A DNA stretch of 64,000 bases from Kibdelosporangium persicum (GCF_013280595.1 NZ_JAAATY010000017.1:1-64000); one strand, 5' to 3'; numbered from the stretch's first letter, positions 43,091-51,966 are shown. The notes: a model not told the origin generated them from the sequence alone. Numbers and translations: made by a program.

Positions 43091-43425
43091 ACGATAACGA
43101 TCAACCAGGCAGCCAACCAGAGACCGTCGATCCGCAGCCGAGTCCTCAGAAGGCGTACCGATGCGCAGGTACGGAGCGTGTGTTTCGACGAGTGTGAGGA
43201 AGGAATCGAGAAGCTCCCGCTTGAGACCGCGCCGCTAGCGGACGTTGATCCCGCCGCCCTCGCTGCGGTTGGCCTCCTGCGGCTCTGGGCGCCACAGGAG
43301 GTCTTCGGCCCGTGGGTGCCAGTTGATAACCTTGGCGGACACCGGGACTGAGCCGGTTCACAGCTACGAGTGCGCGACCGGCGATGTCGTCTCGATGCAC
43401 TGGTGGCGCGATCCCCACTGACCTG
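43091..43425. other. Intergenic stretch with no supported gene
   Basis: Between the large SARP gene and the hairpin before the MFS gene. Short frames exist on both strands; a plus-strand frame ending YECATGDVVSMHWWRDPH near 43420 looks protein-like but has no start or family match. It may be a small gene relic. Confidence 0.4.
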
Positions 43426-43471
43426 CTCGTGAGTGTTTATCAGGGTTAGAACACCGATAAACACTCACGAG
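43426..43471. terminator. Perfect 16-bp hairpin overlapping MFS stop
   Basis: The arms CTCGTGAGTGTTTATC and GATAAACACTCACGAG are fully complementary around a 14-base loop. The 3' arm includes the stop codon of the MFS gene (43465-43467, minus strand). It is likely a transcription terminator for the MFS unit. The CTCGTGAGTG sequence may be one copy of a dispersed genomic repeat; only one copy is seen in this window. Confidence 0.7.
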
Positions 43472-44703
43472 GCTTGATCAGCGGCGGAGCCGGCGGACCG
43501 CTGGTGCGCCGGATCTTCTTGCGGGACATCACTTAGCCCACTGGATCTGGGGTGCGGCGCGGACAGCGACCGTTCGCGCCCGACACCCAGGCGCGTCGTG
43601 GCGAGCAGCGGCAGCACCATGAGAGCCGCCGACGTCCACACCAGCGCGCCGGGAACGGTGTCCAGGACCAGGCCGCCGAGGGCCGCCCCACCGGCCACCG
43701 CCCCGTTCCAGGACGCGACGGTCAACGACTGGGCGGCGTCCGCGGTGCGTCCGGCGATCATCGCGGTGACCGCCTGGAAAGCCGTCGGAGCACCGCCGAA
43801 GGCCAATCCCCACAAGGCCGTCGCGGGCAGCAGCCAGGACGGCTCGCCGTCCGACACCTGCACCAGGGCCACTGCCGCAGCGGCGGTCACCGCGCACATC
43901 GCCGGCACGCCGCGGGGAAACCGGTCGAGCGCGCCACCGACGACGAGGATGCCCGCCACGGCGGCGCCGCCGAACACCAGGAGTGCCGTGCTGAGCAGGG
44001 ACTGCCGCCCGAACCCTGCCAACACCGGCCCCAGATAGGTGTAGACGGTGTTGTGCGCCAGGGAGAAACCGAGCACCATCGCCAACACGGCGCCCATGCG
44101 CGGCACGGTGAGCGCCGCGCGGACGCTCAGGCGTTGGGTGGCCGGTTCCGGCGCGACGGGGGGAACCACGGCCGCCACCCACGCGAACAGCGGGACGGCC
44201 ACCGCGCCCATGAGGGCGAAAGACCACCGCCACCCGACGAGGTCGCCGAGCGCGGTGCCCGCGGGCACCCCCACGGCGAAGCCGAGCGGCGTGCCCGCCA
44301 TGGCCACCGCCAGCGCGCGGCCGGACAGGGCAGGCGGCGCGATCCGCATGGCATACACGGCGACCAGCGACCACATCACCCCGGTGATCGCACCGGAGGC
44401 GATCCGCGCGACCAGCACGACCGAGTACCACGGGGACAACGCGATGACGAAGTTCGTCACCGCGAAACTCAGCACGAGGGCGAGCAGTACCGCCTTGCGC
44501 GGCAGGCGGGAAATCAACGCCGTCAACGGGATCGCGGTCAGCGCCGTTGTGATGGCGTAGCCGGTGACCAGGTGCCCGGCGGTGGACGGGGAGACGTCGA
44601 AGTCAGCGGAAATACCGAGCAGCAGCCCGGCGGGAAGCACCTCGGTGAGGCAGCCGAGCAGGACGACGATGGACAGCGGGAGCAGGGACCGCAGGGGGAG
44701 CAC
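43465..44703 (-). CDS. MFS transporter (drug:H+ antiporter type)
   Basis: A 412-residue, 12-helix MFS protein of the DHA1/AraJ-like type (LSIVVLLGCLTEVLPAGLLL at helix 1, LISRLPRKAVLLALVL loop 2-3, SGRALAVAMAGTPLGFAVGVPAGTAL motif C). GTG 44703 follows GGAAGG by 6 bases and begins directly before helix 1; a GTG at 44760, 2 bases after the thioredoxin stop, is an alternative. It probably exports small molecules. It is co-directional with the thioredoxin and rhodanese genes. Confidence 0.88.
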   Translation of the reverse strand: MLPLRSLLPLSIVVLLGCLTEVLPAGLLLGISADFDVSPSTAGHLVTGYAITTALTAIPLTALISRLPRKAVLLALVLSFAVTNFVIALSPWYSVVLVARIASGAITGVMWSLVAVYAMRIAPPALSGRALAVAMAGTPLGFAVGVPAGTALGDLVGWRWSFALMGAVAVPLFAWVAAVVPPVAPEPATQRLSVRAALTVPRMGAVLAMVLGFSLAHNTVYTYLGPVLAGFGRQSLLSTALLVFGGAAVAGILVVGGALDRFPRGVPAMCAVTAAAAVALVQVSDGEPSWLLPATALWGLAFGGAPTAFQAVTAMIAGRTADAAQSLTVASWNGAVAGGAALGGLVLDTVPGALVWTSAALMVLPLLATTRLGVGRERSLSAPHPRSSGLSDVPQEDPAHQRSAGSAADQAS

Positions 44704-44762
44704 GGGAATCCTTCCCGACCGGAGGGCGGCCGGCGCCCCGGGCGGGGACGCCGGCCGCACGG

Positions 44763-45218
44763 TCAGCCCTTGGCGAGCTGGGCGTTGATCCAGGCCCGCA
44801 GCGCGGCTTCACCGCGGTACCCGATGTGGCGGGAGTTGGGCAGCTCCGCGCCGTGCCGGATGGGGACCAGCGTGGGCAGGTACCGGATGCGGTACATGGC
44901 CGAAAGGTCGCGGCTGACGTCCACGTTGACGACACCGACCAGGAAGCGGCCGTTGTACTCGGCCGCGAGCCGCTCGAGCACCGGCTTCATCTGCCGGCAC
45001 GGGCCGCACCAGTCGGCGCCGAAGTCCAGGATCACGAGCTTCGTCTTCGAGATCTGGAGGATTTCGTCGTGGTTGGCCGAGGTGACCTTGACGACGTTCT
45101 CGTTGGCCAGGGCGGTTTCGGCCGGCGCGGCGGTGGCGGGTGCCACCATCGCGAAGGTGGCCGCGGTGATAGCGACGGCGGTCACACCGGCGCGCAGGAG
45201 TCTCTTGAGCAGGGACAT
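44763..45218 (-). CDS. Exported thioredoxin
   Basis: A 151-residue thioredoxin-fold protein with a signal peptide (residues 1-31, cleavage near ATA-APAE). The redox site is ADWCGPCRQMKPVLERLA, as in classical thioredoxins; the cis-Pro loop is RYLPTLVPI. It should work in the extracytoplasmic space, reducing or isomerising disulfides. It lies 43 bases downstream of the rhodanese gene in one operon. Confidence 0.92.
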   Translation of the reverse strand: MSLLKRLLRAGVTAVAITAATFAMVAPATAAPAETALANENVVKVTSANHDEILQISKTKLVILDFGADWCGPCRQMKPVLERLAAEYNGRFLVGVVNVDVSRDLSAMYRIRYLPTLVPIRHGAELPNSRHIGYRGEAALRAWINAQLAKG

Positions 45219-45261
45219 GAAGAATCCTCATCGGCAGGGATCGGACATGACGGCGAACCAC

Positions 45262-45639
45262 TCAGTCCGAAGTGGACGTTTGACGGCCGGCGGTCTTCGT
45301 GGACGTGGGCAGGCCGGCGGCCACCCAATCCTCAATGCCCTCGCGGTACTTACGCACGTTCTGGTAGCCGAGCCCGACGAGCCGTGCGCCCACGAGTTCG
45401 CTGTTTCGGCACGGCACGTTGGCGCAGTACACGACGATGCCAGCGGACTTGTCCGGCAGCACCGAGGGTGCGTACCGGTCCGTGAACTCGGCTGCCTGCT
45501 CGTACGGAAAGCCAGGGATGTTCACCGCGCCGGGCAGGTGTTCCTTCTCGTAGTACGCCTCGGGCATGGTGTCGACCACCACGAGGGTGCCCGCGTCGAT
45601 GCCTTTCTTCAGTTCGTCGCGAGTGATCAGCGGCAGCAT
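45262..45639 (-). CDS. Rhodanese-domain protein
   Basis: A 125-residue single-domain sulfurtransferase. DTMPEAYYEKEHLPGAVNIP is the typical N-terminal rhodanese block, and the persulfide loop is VVYCANVPCRNS, with an extra Cys four residues after the catalytic one. It has no signal peptide. It may move sulfane sulfur or protect thiols, working with the adjacent thioredoxin. Confidence 0.9.
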   Translation of the reverse strand: MLPLITRDELKKGIDAGTLVVVDTMPEAYYEKEHLPGAVNIPGFPYEQAAEFTDRYAPSVLPDKSAGIVVYCANVPCRNSELVGARLVGLGYQNVRKYREGIEDWVAAGLPTSTKTAGRQTSTSD

Positions 45640-45725
45640 GGCTGTTCCCTTTCCGGCGGGGAAGCGTTACGTGGCGGTGAACAGAGTGTGTCCACAGCCG
45701 GGGTGCGCCGCCCACTGCCGATGGC

Positions 45726-46664
45726 CTATGCCATGCGGTTATCCGCTCCCAGCCACCGCCGGTACACCGCGTTGTCCTCGGCCAGCCGTTGATATGCGCG
45801 CACCGATGCGGCATGCAGTTCCTCGAACCGGTCGGCGAGCGGGTGGTCGGTGCGCCACAACAGGATGTGCTGCACGGTCATCGGCGTCCCGGCCAGCGGG
45901 CGGATCACCATACCGGGCATGTCCGGCGTCGTCGGCTGCACCAGGCAGACGCCGTGCCCGCCCGCCACCAGCCGGAACCGCACCGTGTCCACGTCGTGCG
46001 CGATGCGGGGCCGGAAACCGTGCTCCAGGCACATCTCCCGGAAGACGATGCGGCAGCCGTCGCCGCAGCTGGACACGATCCACCGTTCCTCGGCCAGGTC
46101 GGCGAGGTCGACGGTCGCCGCGTCGGCGAGTTGGTGCCCCGACGGCAGCGCCACGAACGCGGGCTCGGTCACCAGGTGCGCCACGTGGACGTCGCCGGGC
46201 ACGGCCAGCGTCCGCCGGCCGCAGATCAACACCAGCGCCAGGTCCACGCACCGGTTGTCCACCTGCTGCACCAAACGGGTGTGCGACATGTCCGCCCTGG
46301 TCGTCAGCTCGCGGTCGGGTACGAGTTCCCGCACGCACCGGAACACCTCCGGCGCCAGTGCGCTGTCGTTCCAGCCGACCCGCACGCCGCCCTCGGACTT
46401 CTGGTGGCGGCGGAAATCGCGATCCAGTTCATCGAACGCCGGGATGATCGCCTCGGCGCGGGACAACACCAGAGCACCGATGCGCGTGGGCCGCACGCCG
46501 CGCGGGTCGCGGTCGAACAGCCGGTCGCCGACCAGTTGCTCGATGCGCCGCAACTGGTGGCTCAGCGCCGGTTGCGGCAGCCGCAGCTCGGCTGCCGCGC
46601 GGTTGAGGCTGCCCGCGCGTGCGATGGCGAGCAGCACCCGGAGATGCCGAACCTGAAGTTCCAT
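45726..46664 (-). CDS. LysR-family regulator, divergent from CDPS gene
   Basis: A 312-residue LysR regulator starting MELQVRHLRVLLAIARAGSL at ATG 46664. The HTH is RAAAELRLPQPALSHQLRRI, followed by the effector-binding domain (PALSGHQLAD-type region; LVAGGHGVCLVQP). About 237 bases separate it from the cyclodipeptide synthase start, so it likely regulates that gene. Confidence 0.92.
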   Translation of the reverse strand: MELQVRHLRVLLAIARAGSLNRAAAELRLPQPALSHQLRRIEQLVGDRLFDRDPRGVRPTRIGALVLSRAEAIIPAFDELDRDFRRHQKSEGGVRVGWNDSALAPEVFRCVRELVPDRELTTRADMSHTRLVQQVDNRCVDLALVLICGRRTLAVPGDVHVAHLVTEPAFVALPSGHQLADAATVDLADLAEERWIVSSCGDGCRIVFREMCLEHGFRPRIAHDVDTVRFRLVAGGHGVCLVQPTTPDMPGMVIRPLAGTPMTVQHILLWRTDHPLADRFEELHAASVRAYQRLAEDNAVYRRWLGADNRMA

Positions 46665-46901
46665 CGTTCCATTACGCTCTTCCGCCGCCACGCTGTCACC
46701 ACAGGCGTGCCGATTACGCCGACCGTCGCCGGACAGGCGGGTGCACGCACTAAGTCGGTCGGCTCAGCAGTCGAGCGACCATAAGACGACGGCATGGCGT
46801 TTCGGCAGTACCACCCTCCCGGTGTGGTCCGCATAGTGGTCGGACGCGGGTGATCCCCTGCATTTCCCCGCTTCCCTGCGAATTTCTTCTCGGAGCCGAC
46901 G

Positions 46902-47585
46902 GTGTTGCTGACAACCCCGCTGACCGAGCACTGCGCTGCCCCGTTGCGAAGCGGACAGCACGTGTGCGTCGGCGTAAGCCCGTTCAACAGCTATTTCTCG
47001 GTCGAGCTCATCACCGACGCGGCGCGTTGGGCGATGAGCGAATTCGACAACTTCCACTTCTTCATCCCCGACCGCGCCGCGGTCCACACGTTGGAGGCGT
47101 TGGGCTACGAGCCCGGCCGTGCCCGGCTGAAAGCCCGCCGGCAAGGGCAGTACGTGGTCAACAAGGTGTGCCGGGCGCTGGGAGACCTCGGGGTCGCCAA
47201 CCCGGGGGAGCACGTGCTCGACGGCGCCGCCCTCGCCGACAACGCCTGCTACCAAAAGCTTCTGGCGTACGCCCACGACCTGTTCACCGTCAACGAGGTG
47301 TTCACCGCACACTGCCTGGACGCGACCCGGTGGGTGCTGGACCGCAGACTGCCGGAAGGCCAGGTGCCGACGGACGAGCAACTCCGGCGCGCCGTCCGGT
47401 ACTTCCTGGCCGAACTCCCGCTGTTCGTCGACACCCCCGCCATCACCGGGGTGGAGAGCTCGGTGTTCGCCTACCACCAGCGGGTCAAATTCCTGGAAAT
47501 GCTTTACGGCCGCGAGCTGCCGTGGCGTCCGAACCCGAGGCAGGGCTTCGTGCTCCTGCGTGCCGAAGAAGACGGGGAGTACTGA
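46902..47585 (+). CDS. Cyclodipeptide synthase (tRNA-dependent)
   Basis: A 227-residue CDPS, which uses two aminoacyl-tRNAs to make a 2,5-diketopiperazine. The catalytic loop GVSPFNSYFS has the nucleophile Ser26 and Asn29; YFLAELPLFVD gives Tyr167 and Glu171, the pair equivalent to Tyr178/Glu182 of AlbC; SSVFAYH gives Tyr191. The tRNA-binding basic helix RARLKARRQGQYVVNK is present. The Asn in the FNSYF loop points to the NYQ-type subfamily. GTG 46902 has a GGAG site. The product cannot be predicted. The next gene, an NCS1 permease, starts 2 bases after its stop. Confidence 0.92.
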   Translation: MLLTTPLTEHCAAPLRSGQHVCVGVSPFNSYFSVELITDAARWAMSEFDNFHFFIPDRAAVHTLEALGYEPGRARLKARRQGQYVVNKVCRALGDLGVANPGEHVLDGAALADNACYQKLLAYAHDLFTVNEVFTAHCLDATRWVLDRRLPEGQVPTDEQLRRAVRYFLAELPLFVDTPAITGVESSVFAYHQRVKFLEMLYGRELPWRPNPRQGFVLLRAEEDGEY

Positions 47586-47587
47586 CC

Positions 47588-48886
47588 GTGCACGACGACT
47601 ACTCGCTGCGCCGCCTGCCCGAATCCGCGCGCTGCTCCTGGGTTTCGGTGGCGGTGCAGCGGTTCGGGCAGGTGTCCTCGTTCCACCAGTTCCTGCTGGG
47701 CGCCGTGCTCGGGTTCGGCATGACCTTCTGGGACGCCGTCCTCGCGATCACGCTGGGCGCGGTGATGCTGGAGGTCGTCACCGTGCTGATGGGCGTGGCC
47801 GGGATGAGGGAGGGCGTCTCCACGTCGGTGCTGGCGCGCTGGGCGGGCTTCGGCGGGCGCGGATCCGCGCTGGTCGGCCTGCTGGTCACGCTCAGCCTCG
47901 CCGGGTGGTTCGGCGTGCAGAACGACGTGTTCGCGCACGGTCTGCACGCCCTGATGGGCGGCCTCCCGGTGTGGGGGTGGGCCGTGTTCGGCGGCGTCGC
48001 GGTGACCGTCATTGTCGTCGCGGGCTTCCACATGATGGCGTGGACCGCCTACCTGACGGTACCCGCGTTCCTGCTGCTGGCCGGGTACGCCATCAGTCAG
48101 GAGCTGCGCCACCACGACCTCGGCGAGCTGGTGTCCATGTCCCCGCCCGGCCCGGCGATGTCCCTCGCACAGGGCACGACCCTGGTGGCGGGCGCGTTCA
48201 TCATGGGCGCGGTCATGACACCGGACATGACCCGCTTCAACCGCCGCGTCAGCGACGTCGTCAAGCAGACGCTGATCAGCGTCACCCTCGGCGAGTACCT
48301 GATCGGGCTGACCGGCGTTCTGCTGGCCCACGCCGCGCGCAGCGCCGACATCGTCGCCGTGATCACCTCGACCTCCGGTGTGCTCGGCACGCTGATCCTG
48401 GTCACCGCGATCATGAAGATCAACGACTGGAACCTCTACTCGGCGTCGTTGGGCCTGGTCAACACGGTCGACGTGCTCGCCGGTCGCAAGATGTCGCGCC
48501 GCACCGCGACCCTGCTGCTCGGCGCACTGGGCACCCTGCTGTCCGCGCTGGGCATTCTCGACCACTTCACGACGTTCCTGACGTGGATCGGCGTGATCAC
48601 CCCGCCCGTCGCGGGCATCGTGATCGCCGAGTACTTCGTGGTCCGCACCTGGCGCGCCGCGCTCGACTCGTCGCGGGCGGCCGGGGAACTGCCTGACACC
48701 CCGCCGAACTGGGTGCCCGCCTCCTTGCTGTGCTGGGCCGCTGGCGCCGCGGTGGGCGCGTTCGTGCCGGTGGGTATTCCCGCCATCAACTCCGTGGTGA
48801 CCGCCTTCGCGCTGTATGCTGTGATCGGCAGCACAGTCGGGATCATGCGACCACCGCCGAGGTCCCGGGTCGACACCCACCGGTGA
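47588..48886 (+). CDS. NCS1-family permease coupled to CDPS
   Basis: A 432-residue membrane protein with about 12 helices of the NCS1 (nucleobase:cation symporter-1) family, which carries cytosine, purines and hydantoins. Typical segments include the substrate-side GQVSSFHQFLLGAVLGFGMT, WFGVQNDVFAHG and MTPDMTRFNRR. The GTG start is 2 bases after the CDPS stop and its ribosome binding site lies inside the CDPS gene, so the two are translationally coupled. It may supply a nucleobase for a diketopiperazine-purine hybrid, or carry the diketopiperazine itself, whose ring resembles hydantoin. Both are inferences. Confidence 0.9.
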   Translation: MHDDYSLRRLPESARCSWVSVAVQRFGQVSSFHQFLLGAVLGFGMTFWDAVLAITLGAVMLEVVTVLMGVAGMREGVSTSVLARWAGFGGRGSALVGLLVTLSLAGWFGVQNDVFAHGLHALMGGLPVWGWAVFGGVAVTVIVVAGFHMMAWTAYLTVPAFLLLAGYAISQELRHHDLGELVSMSPPGPAMSLAQGTTLVAGAFIMGAVMTPDMTRFNRRVSDVVKQTLISVTLGEYLIGLTGVLLAHAARSADIVAVITSTSGVLGTLILVTAIMKINDWNLYSASLGLVNTVDVLAGRKMSRRTATLLLGALGTLLSALGILDHFTTFLTWIGVITPPVAGIVIAEYFVVRTWRAALDSSRAAGELPDTPPNWVPASLLCWAAGAAVGAFVPVGIPAINSVVTAFALYAVIGSTVGIMRPPPRSRVDTHR

Positions 48887-48902
48887 AACGGGGTGTGACG
48901 GC

Positions 48903-49838
48903 ATGGAACTCGATGTCCACCATCTCCGCCTCGTGCGGGCGATCGGGGAGACCGGCAGCCTCTCCGAGGCTGCGGTGGCACTCGGCGTCACCCAGCCCGC
49001 GGTGAGCGGGACGTTGAAACGCCTGGAGAACGCACTAGGCCAACGACTGTTCGAACGGGGCCGGGCCACGGCGGTGACCCCCACGCCGACCGGCGAGCTG
49101 CTGCTCAGCCGGATCGCCGCGGTGCTGCCGCTGATGGAGGGCCTGGTGCGCGACATCGAAACACGCGCGCGCCCGAATGGCTCCACGATGCGGGTGGGTG
49201 GGGTCTGCTCGCCGATCGTCGGGCACCTGCCCGGCATCGTGGCCGACCGGCTCCCGTCCGGGGAGGGCGCTTCGCTGTTCGACAGCGACTGCCCCGACCT
49301 GGTGATCGACCTGGTCGCGCAGCGCAGGCTGGAGCTGGGGCTGATCAAGGAGTACCCGGGGTTCGAGGCGGCGGTGCCCTCGTCGGTGGAGGCCGCGCTG
49401 ATCGCGGTGGACCCGACGATGGTGGTGCTGCCCGAGGACCATCCGTTGGCGCGGCAGAAGGTCGTGCGGCTGGAGCAACTCGCCGACGCCGAATGGGTGC
49501 TGCCCGTGCCGGACTCGTCCCGGTTCCACGAGTACTTCCGCCACACGTGCCGGGCCGCCGGGTTCGACCCGCGCGCCCGGCACTTCGCGGACAACTACTC
49601 GACGACAGTGGCGGCGGTGCGCAGCGGCGCGGTCGGCCTGTCCCAAGCCGTTTGCGAGGGGCACCAGCAGGTGGCGGTACGGCTGCTCGCCGATGAGGCG
49701 CTGGTCCGCCGGTTCCTCCTGCTGTGGCACCGGGAAGGCGCCGCCGCGCCGCACGCGCGCGAGGTGTTCGCCGACGTCACCGCGGCCTACCGGGCCGAAT
49801 GCCGCGCGTCGCCGGTGTTCTCGCGGTACCTCGGATAA
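48903..49838 (+). CDS. LysR-family regulator downstream of CDPS operon
   Basis: A 311-residue LysR protein beginning MELDVHHLRLVRAIGETGSL; HTH SEAAVALGVTQPAVSGTLKRLE. The effector domain includes VVLPEDHPLARQ and VAAVRSGAVGLSQAV. It begins 16 bases after the NCS1 stop in the same direction, so it may be the last gene of the CDPS operon. Together with the divergent LysR this gives the locus two regulators of the same family. Confidence 0.92.
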   Translation: MELDVHHLRLVRAIGETGSLSEAAVALGVTQPAVSGTLKRLENALGQRLFERGRATAVTPTPTGELLLSRIAAVLPLMEGLVRDIETRARPNGSTMRVGGVCSPIVGHLPGIVADRLPSGEGASLFDSDCPDLVIDLVAQRRLELGLIKEYPGFEAAVPSSVEAALIAVDPTMVVLPEDHPLARQKVVRLEQLADAEWVLPVPDSSRFHEYFRHTCRAAGFDPRARHFADNYSTTVAAVRSGAVGLSQAVCEGHQQVAVRLLADEALVRRFLLLWHREGAAAPHAREVFADVTAAYRAECRASPVFSRYLG

Positions 49839-49849
49839 GCCGGGCGCCG

Positions 49850-51262
49850 TCAGCCCAGAAACCCGGTGGGCTTGGCCGTGCCGTCCACCCAGGCGTCGAA
49901 GAAGGGCTTGAGCTCCATGTCGGCCACCGCGGCGGTGTAGAGCTCCCAGTCGTACCAGCCCTGGTTCCAGTTGTCGTTGATCTCGGGAAACTCCCGGAGC
50001 ACGGTGAAGAAGGCCTCGTCACCGATGTGCTTGCGCAGCGCGTGCACCATCAGCACACCCTTGTCGGACACCGAGAACTGCCGCCCCCTGCCGGGGTCGG
50101 AAAGCTTGCGCCCCCAGAACGCCGTGTCCGCGCGGGCCACCGCGTCGCGGTAGCGCTGCTCGACCGGCAGCCCGTGGCGCTGCTCGTCCCACAGCCACAC
50201 CAGGTACCGCGAGAAGGAGTCCACCAGCGGCTGGTCCCTCCACATCTTGATGGCCAGCCGGTTACCCCACCACTGCGCGGCCACCGCCTGGACCAGCGCG
50301 GCCTCGCCCGCACCGGCGCCGAACACCGGCCTGCCCTGTGCGGGGTGCGCGAAGCCCAGCCTGTCCGCCACGTACATCCCGCCGGCCGCGTCGTACGGGA
50401 ACGGACCGAGCTTGCCGCTCAGGAAGTCCACGACAGCGGGCAGTTTGGCGGCGAGCGCACCGGCGTCGGTGCCCGGGGCGAAGGCGTCGAACACCGGTGT
50501 GCCGCCGGGGAGTGTCGACTCGCGCGTGGTGAACCGGTCGATGCCGATCATGGTCGCCGAGGGCGCGATCGGCTTGTCCTCCGACCACGCCACGGTGGTC
50601 CGCTGTCCAACCTGGACGGACTTGCGGAGGCCGTTGGAGACGGCCGTCCAACCGTTCGGCACCGTCGCCGTGACGCTGAACGTCGCCTTGTCCGCCGTGG
50701 TGTCGTTGACCGGGAACCACGTGGTGGCCGAGTGCGGCGCGCCCGCGGCGAACGCCCCGCCGGTCCACGAGGTGCGCCACCCCGTCCAGCCGCGTGGGGT
50801 GTACTCAGCCGACGGCCGTCCACAGTAGACGACCGTCACGGTGAACGTCGCGTCTTCGGGCAGGACCGAAGCGGGCGTGATCACCAGTTCGTGCTCCTTG
50901 GCCCGGGTGAACGCGGCGGGTGCGCCGTTCACCCGCACTTCGCTCACCGTCAGCCCGCGCAGGTCGAGGTTGAACCGGCTCAACCGCTGGGTCGTCGCTG
51001 CCGTGACGACCGTCTTGGCGTTGAGGAACTTGTTCGCCGGGTCGTAGGACAGGGTCACGTCGTAGTCGGTGACGTCGTAGCCGCCATTGCCGTCGGTCGG
51101 GTAGTACGGATCGACACCGAGCACGGTGCCGTTCGGCGCGACGTGCACGTAGCCGTCCGTGCCGATGGTGTCGTCCTGCGCGGCCGCGGTCGCCGGGCAC
51201 AGGGACAGGCCGCACAACAGCAGGGTGACCGACGAACTAACTCGTCGGATGCGCACAGCCAT
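49850..51262 (-). CDS. Secreted M1-peptidase homologue lacking zinc site
   Basis: A 470-residue exported protein (signal peptide 1-28, cleavage after ATAAA). It has the beta-saddle and catalytic-fold landmarks of M1 aminopeptidases (VTDYDVTLSYDPANKFLNAK, WFPVNDTTADKATFSVT, GDEAFFTVLREF). However, the HExxHQW zinc motif is QAVAAQWWGN (Q325 to A329), the third ligand Glu in NEGFATY is D348 in VDSFSRY, and the GAMEN loop is gone. It cannot bind zinc in the usual way and is a pseudoenzyme, perhaps a binding protein. The start is ATG 51262; the frame upstream is not coding. Confidence 0.87.
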   Translation of the reverse strand: MAVRIRRVSSSVTLLLCGLSLCPATAAAQDDTIGTDGYVHVAPNGTVLGVDPYYPTDGNGGYDVTDYDVTLSYDPANKFLNAKTVVTAATTQRLSRFNLDLRGLTVSEVRVNGAPAAFTRAKEHELVITPASVLPEDATFTVTVVYCGRPSAEYTPRGWTGWRTSWTGGAFAAGAPHSATTWFPVNDTTADKATFSVTATVPNGWTAVSNGLRKSVQVGQRTTVAWSEDKPIAPSATMIGIDRFTTRESTLPGGTPVFDAFAPGTDAGALAAKLPAVVDFLSGKLGPFPYDAAGGMYVADRLGFAHPAQGRPVFGAGAGEAALVQAVAAQWWGNRLAIKMWRDQPLVDSFSRYLVWLWDEQRHGLPVEQRYRDAVARADTAFWGRKLSDPGRGRQFSVSDKGVLMVHALRKHIGDEAFFTVLREFPEINDNWNQGWYDWELYTAAVADMELKPFFDAWVDGTAKPTGFLG

Positions 51263-51357
51263 GGGAAAACCTTTCGGTTCGGTGCAGTTCTGGCGGCCAG
51301 TCTCAGGGACCGGTCGTCCGCGGCCCACTGCCAATTGCCCATGTCGGCGCGTTATCC

Positions 51358-51966
51358 GTGGTGCTTGTCTTCCGGTGTCCATGGCCGCAGGCGGGGCAGC
51401 CAGGCGGGCAGGGCACGGCGCGCGACGGGCTGGGCGCGGTCACCCTGGAGGTCGTCGCCGCGGCCGCGGACTGCTCACCCACCAGCCTGCACGCCATCTT
51501 CGGCAGCCGTGACGGGCTGCTCGCCACCATGTTCGACCGGTACGTCCCCATCCCCGACCTGGAAGCGCTGGCCGCCGATCCCCCCGAGCGGCTCGAAGAC
51601 ACCGTCCACGCCGTCTACGCGGCGCTGGCCGAGGCGTTCGCCAGGGAACCGCGCGTGCTGCCCGCGATCTTCGGCGACCTGTTCACCCGCCCCGACGGCA
51701 CCGCCGCGCGCATGCTCAAGGCGAACCTGCCCAGGATGTTCGCCAGCCTCGGCGGCCTGCCGAGCACGCTGGTCCACACCGGACGGCTCCGCCCGCTCCC
51801 GCTGCCACTGCTCATCCAGCTGATGCTCGGCCCGATGACCGGGCACATGCTGCTGCGCCCGGTACTCCAGGACGCACTGGGAAACACCCTGCCCCCGGTC
51901 GACGAGGTCGCCCGCACCTTCGCCGAAGCGTTCCTCCGCGCCTCAGCCCCGGAGGCGCGGGCCTGA
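51358..51966 (+). CDS. TetR-like protein with incomplete HTH
   Basis: A 202-residue frame whose TetR similarity begins at ARDGLGAVTLEVVAAAADCS, followed by PTSLHAIFGSRDGLLATMFD, the second and third helices of a TetR HTH. The first helix is replaced by a Pro/Gly-rich segment (CPWPQAGQPGGQGT), and no convincing ribosome binding site is seen. The C-terminal ligand domain is complete. Either the 5' end of the gene is damaged or the real start is at an unrecognised codon. DNA binding may be impaired. Confidence 0.6.
   Translation: MVLVFRCPWPQAGQPGGQGTARDGLGAVTLEVVAAAADCSPTSLHAIFGSRDGLLATMFDRYVPIPDLEALAADPPERLEDTVHAVYAALAEAFAREPRVLPAIFGDLFTRPDGTAARMLKANLPRMFASLGGLPSTLVHTGRLRPLPLPLLIQLMLGPMTGHMLLRPVLQDALGNTLPPVDEVARTFAEAFLRASAPEARA

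Noticed and set aside
43552-45792. 746-residue plus-strand frame
   Set aside because: Shadow over the MFS, thioredoxin and rhodanese genes.
47504-49594. 696-residue minus-strand frame
   Set aside because: Shadow over the NCS1 permease and LysR genes; His/Gly/Asp-rich with no domain.
49724-51823. 699-residue plus-strand frame
   Set aside because: Shadow of the M1-like gene that merges with TetR sequence in another frame.
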